A stretch of DNA of 64,000 bases. It comes from Streptomyces phaeofaciens (GTDB lineage Bacteria > Actinomycetota > Actinomycetes > Streptomycetales > Streptomycetaceae). The translations under genes and the position numbers were made by a program. Below the pieces are notes generated by a model. It did not search any database and was not told the DNA's origin. It saw nothing but the letters and a program-made list of their open reading frames with translations. Positions 61,882-64,000 of the stretch are shown one piece after another; position 1 is the first letter of the stretch; each line of letters opens with the position of its first letter. The stretch covers positions 45,490 through 109,489 of the forward strand of contig NZ_BMSA01000031.1 in the NCBI RefSeq assembly GCF_014648915.1, written 5' to 3'.

Positions 61882-63375
61882 ATGAGACCGGGCAACGACC
61901 GCACCCCCGGCCGCGAAGGCCAGGCCGGCGGCATCCCCGACGGCCTCCTGGTCGGCATACTCGCGTTCCTGCTCGGCATCACCCTGCTCGTCTGGACGGC
62001 GACGGGCCTGGCCGCCCTCTTCACCCACGGCGCCTGGCCCACGGGAGTCACCTTCTCCCGCACCCCCCTGGCCATGCGCCACCTCGTCTCCGAGCCCCAC
62101 GACATCCCCGGCGCCTGGCCCGACGCGAACACATCGGGCCTCCCGGGCTACGGCCTCTTCTGGGGCCTCTTCATCGGCCAGCTGATGATCCTCTTCGTCC
62201 TCACCGTGTTCGTCATAGGAACACTGGCGAGATGGAAGGCCGTACGAGCCAGAAAGCGCGCGGGCGCGTACGACACCACCGCGACCAGGGAGACCCCGGC
62301 GGCCGACGAGGTACCGACGCCCCGCACCGAACCGAACCCGGAGCCGAAACCGGAGCCGAAACCGGAGCCGTTGCTGGAGGCGTTGCCGACTGCGCCGCCC
62401 GCCTCCCTGTCCAAGGCCGAGCCTGCGGGCGGGTGGGAAGCACCCCGCACCGAGGGCGCGGTGCACTACGCCCCACCCGCGACCCGCCACACGACCGCCG
62501 CCCAGGCGGTCCGGGACGCCGAGGGCCCCGCCCTCGTCGTCACCTCCGACCCCACACTCTGGCAGGACACCAAGGACGCCAGAGCCAAACTGGGCCCGCT
62601 CCACCTCTACGACCCCACCCACCTCTGCGACACCCCGTCCCGCCTCCACTGGTCCCCCACGGCGGGCTGCGAGGACAAGGCTACGGCAGCCGCCAGAGCC
62701 ACCGCCCTCCTCACACCGGTGAGACCCACCGCCCGACTGGACCAGGCGGTGCACGACACCGCCGAGACCCTCCTGCGCAGCTACCTGCACGCCGCCGCCC
62801 TCGACGGCCGCACCATCCGCCACCTCCACCGCTGGTCCCAGGGCACCGGCATCCAGGAAGCGGTCAGAACGCTCCGCACCCACCCCAAGGCCGCCCCCGG
62901 CTCCGCCGGCGAACTCGAAGCGGCCCTCACCGCGTACCCCGAACGCCGCGACATCGCCCACGAACTGACGACGCGTGCCCTCTCCGCCCTCTCCACGGTC
63001 AACATCCGCGAGGCATGCACTCCAAACCGAAGTGATGCCCTCGCCTTGGATTCCTTCGTGGACGAAGGGGGAACGCTTTATGTGGTCGGCGAATCCATCG
63101 AGGACCCGAGGGCGCGTCCCGGCGCGATGCCCCTCCTCACGGCCCTCGTCTCCAGCGTGGTCGAGCGCGGCCGGCGCATGGCCGAACGGTCATCCTCCGG
63201 TCGCCTCGACCCACCACTGACTCTGGTCCTCGACGACATCGCGGCCGTGGCGCCCCTCGCCCAGCTCCCGGAGCTCCTCACCACCGGAGCCGACCGCGGC
63301 CTGCCCACGCTCGCCCTGCTCCGCTCCCGTGAACAGGCCAGGGCCCGCTGGCCGCACCACGAACTACCGGTGTGA
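61882..63375 (+). CDS. VirD4/TraG-like coupling protein relative without Walker A
   Basis: 497 residues. Two N-terminal transmembrane helices (about 20-48 and 88-113), a Pro/Glu-rich repeat (PEPKPEPKPEP), then a TraG-like domain: GPALVVTSDPTLWQDTKDARAKLGPLHLYDP corresponds to the strand after Walker A in VirD4. The place of Walker A reads YAPPATRHTTAA, with no GKT/GKS. The Walker B region is LTLVLDDIAAVAPLAQLPELL, with Asp-Asp for the usual Asp-Glu. The chain ends soon after REQARARW, where TraG proteins continue for about 100 residues. Probably unable to hydrolyse ATP. Confidence 0.75.
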   Translation: MRPGNDRTPGREGQAGGIPDGLLVGILAFLLGITLLVWTATGLAALFTHGAWPTGVTFSRTPLAMRHLVSEPHDIPGAWPDANTSGLPGYGLFWGLFIGQLMILFVLTVFVIGTLARWKAVRARKRAGAYDTTATRETPAADEVPTPRTEPNPEPKPEPKPEPLLEALPTAPPASLSKAEPAGGWEAPRTEGAVHYAPPATRHTTAAQAVRDAEGPALVVTSDPTLWQDTKDARAKLGPLHLYDPTHLCDTPSRLHWSPTAGCEDKATAAARATALLTPVRPTARLDQAVHDTAETLLRSYLHAAALDGRTIRHLHRWSQGTGIQEAVRTLRTHPKAAPGSAGELEAALTAYPERRDIAHELTTRALSALSTVNIREACTPNRSDALALDSFVDEGGTLYVVGESIEDPRARPGAMPLLTALVSSVVERGRRMAERSSSGRLDPPLTLVLDDIAAVAPLAQLPELLTTGADRGLPTLALLRSREQARARWPHHELPV

Positions 63376-63927
63376 CCCGCCGGGTCCGTCCAGCACGAAC
63401 TCCAGCTCGGACTCCCCGGGGGCCGCCTCCAGCGCCACCGTCACCCCGCTCGGCACGAATCCGAACTTCCGGTACGCGCCCTGCGCCCGCAGGTTCTCCT
63501 CGTGCACGATGAGCCGCACCCGCTCCAACCCGTGCTCCCACGCCCACTCCAGCGCGGCGTCGAACAGCCCCCGGATCACCTCACCCCCACGCCACTCGGG
63601 CCGCACGTACACGCCCACGACATGCCCCTGCTGATGCTCGACGGGATACCCGGCCCAGTCGACCGTCCCCGCCGCCTCGACCAGGACCGTGAGCGTCCCC
63701 ACCCACACCCCGTCCTCCGTCTCGGCGATGAACTGCCGCACCGCGAGCGCCCCTTCGCCGGCCCGGGAGGCCCGCTCCTGCCAGAACGAGTCCGGCTGCT
63801 CTACGGCGTGCTCGTACGTCTCCAGAAAGGCCAGCGGCGCCATCGGATCCTGTAGCGCCAGCAACCGCAGCGCCTTGACCGCGCCCCACTCCTGGGCCTG
63901 TATCCCCCGTACCGAAAAATCACTCAT
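63364..63927 (-). CDS. GNAT acetyltransferase
   Basis: 187 residues. Core VVGVYVRPEWRGGEVIRGLFDAALEWAWEHGLERVRLIVHEENLRAQGAYRKFGFVPSG holds the acetyl-CoA loop (RPEWRGGEV) and the ENxRAxxxYxKxGF motif. Convergent with the coupling-protein relative, overlapping by 12 bases. Start at ATG 63927. Substrate unknown. Confidence 0.85.
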   Translation of the reverse strand: MSDFSVRGIQAQEWGAVKALRLLALQDPMAPLAFLETYEHAVEQPDSFWQERASRAGEGALAVRQFIAETEDGVWVGTLTVLVEAAGTVDWAGYPVEHQQGHVVGVYVRPEWRGGEVIRGLFDAALEWAWEHGLERVRLIVHEENLRAQGAYRKFGFVPSGVTVALEAAPGESELEFVLDGPGGSHR

Positions 63928-63950
63928 GCGGATCACCGTAGTACAACGCA

Positions 63951-63984
63951 GAAAACCCCCAAGCCGATAGGCTTGGGGGTTTTC
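63951..63984. terminator. Strong bidirectional terminator at the right edge
   Basis: Perfect 15-base inverted repeat GAAAACCCCCAAGCC / GGCTTGGGGGTTTTC around GATA, with T-runs in the stem base on both strands. This is the only classical T-tailed terminator in the window. Such AAAACCCCC...GGGGGTTTT hairpins often follow tRNA genes in Streptomyces; a tRNA might lie just outside. Confidence 0.85.
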
Positions 63985-64000
63985 TCAAAATTTGTTCGGC

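Noticed and set aside
59818..62961. Very long open frames (over 1000 codons) antisense to and in another frame of the VirB4 region
   Set aside because: They arise from high GC at third codon positions, are full of Arg/Pro/His or Gly/Val/Asp with no domain, and lie over clearly coding frames.
56186..63375. Integrative conjugative element
   Set aside because: No integrase, relaxase, replication gene, tRNA-derived att repeats or shift in base composition around the cluster.
63985..64000. tRNA gene at the right edge
   Set aside because: Only 16 bases follow the terminator; no tRNA structure can be seen.

Overview
The window is chromosomal DNA of a Streptomyces, read from composition and content. 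It is very GC-rich, with third codon positions almost always G or C and frequent GTG starts. It carries near-identical versions of genes described in S. coelicolor/S. lividans: the nickel regulator Nur, the nitrogen regulator GlnR, the copper sensor CsoR, polyphosphate kinase and the pst operon with its PHO boxes. Gene density is high and nothing in the first 55 kb looks recently acquired. No CRISPR array, rRNA, complete tRNA, integrase or transposase was seen.

Layout. 1-3.2 kb: 5' part of rsiG (c-di-GMP-dependent anti-sigma of WhiG), dtd, a YgfZ-type folate-binding protein, nur, a nitrobindin-like protein and a tiny membrane protein. 3.3-6.1 kb: three tandem, translationally coupled, diverged single-pass membrane proteins of unknown function. 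6.2-11.9 kb: DsrE-like protein, DUF3099, DUF1416, thiosulfate sulfurtransferase with a cysteine-bearing leader peptide, DUF2993, a multi-pass membrane protein, a MoaD-like protein and a hydrolase. 12-18 kb: glnR, a LacI-type regulator, then an HtrA-like protease followed by an MprA/MprB-like two-component pair. 18-23.2 kb: a secreted pectate lyase-pectinesterase fusion, an orphan response regulator, and an ABC exporter preceded by two almost identical 44-residue cationic peptides. 23.4-26.4 kb: secreted 5'-nucleotidase and mycothiol synthase.

26.7-31.4 kb holds an ECF sigma/zinc-finger membrane protein/ABC-2 transporter operon on the minus strand. 31.6-35.3 kb holds a YtrA-type GntR regulator, an ABC ATPase and two paralogous permeases, with a perfect palindrome at the regulator start. 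35.5-46 kb is a phosphate block: ppk, a CHAD protein, a Nudix hydrolase, pstSCAB behind PHO boxes, then pit and its DUF47 partner in the opposite direction. csoR follows with a clear operator.

46.9-55.8 kb is a mixed stretch: lipoprotein, Tat-type FAD oxidase, PAP2 phosphatase, a two-domain SLT-NlpC/P60 wall hydrolase, small unknowns, a secreted beta-carbonic anhydrase, a secreted trypsin-like protease, DUF397 and an acetyltransferase. 56.1-63.4 kb is the most unusual part. Six consecutive genes look like a stripped-down type IV secretion machine: pilin-like, VirB8-like, VirB6-like, PrgI/VirB4-N-like, VirB4 ATPase, and a coupling-protein relative that lacks a Walker A motif. No relaxase, integrase or att site accompanies them, so this looks like a domesticated secretion system rather than a mobile element. 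A last acetyltransferase and a strong bidirectional terminator close the window.

All identifications come from reading the sequence and from memory of the families; no database search was run.
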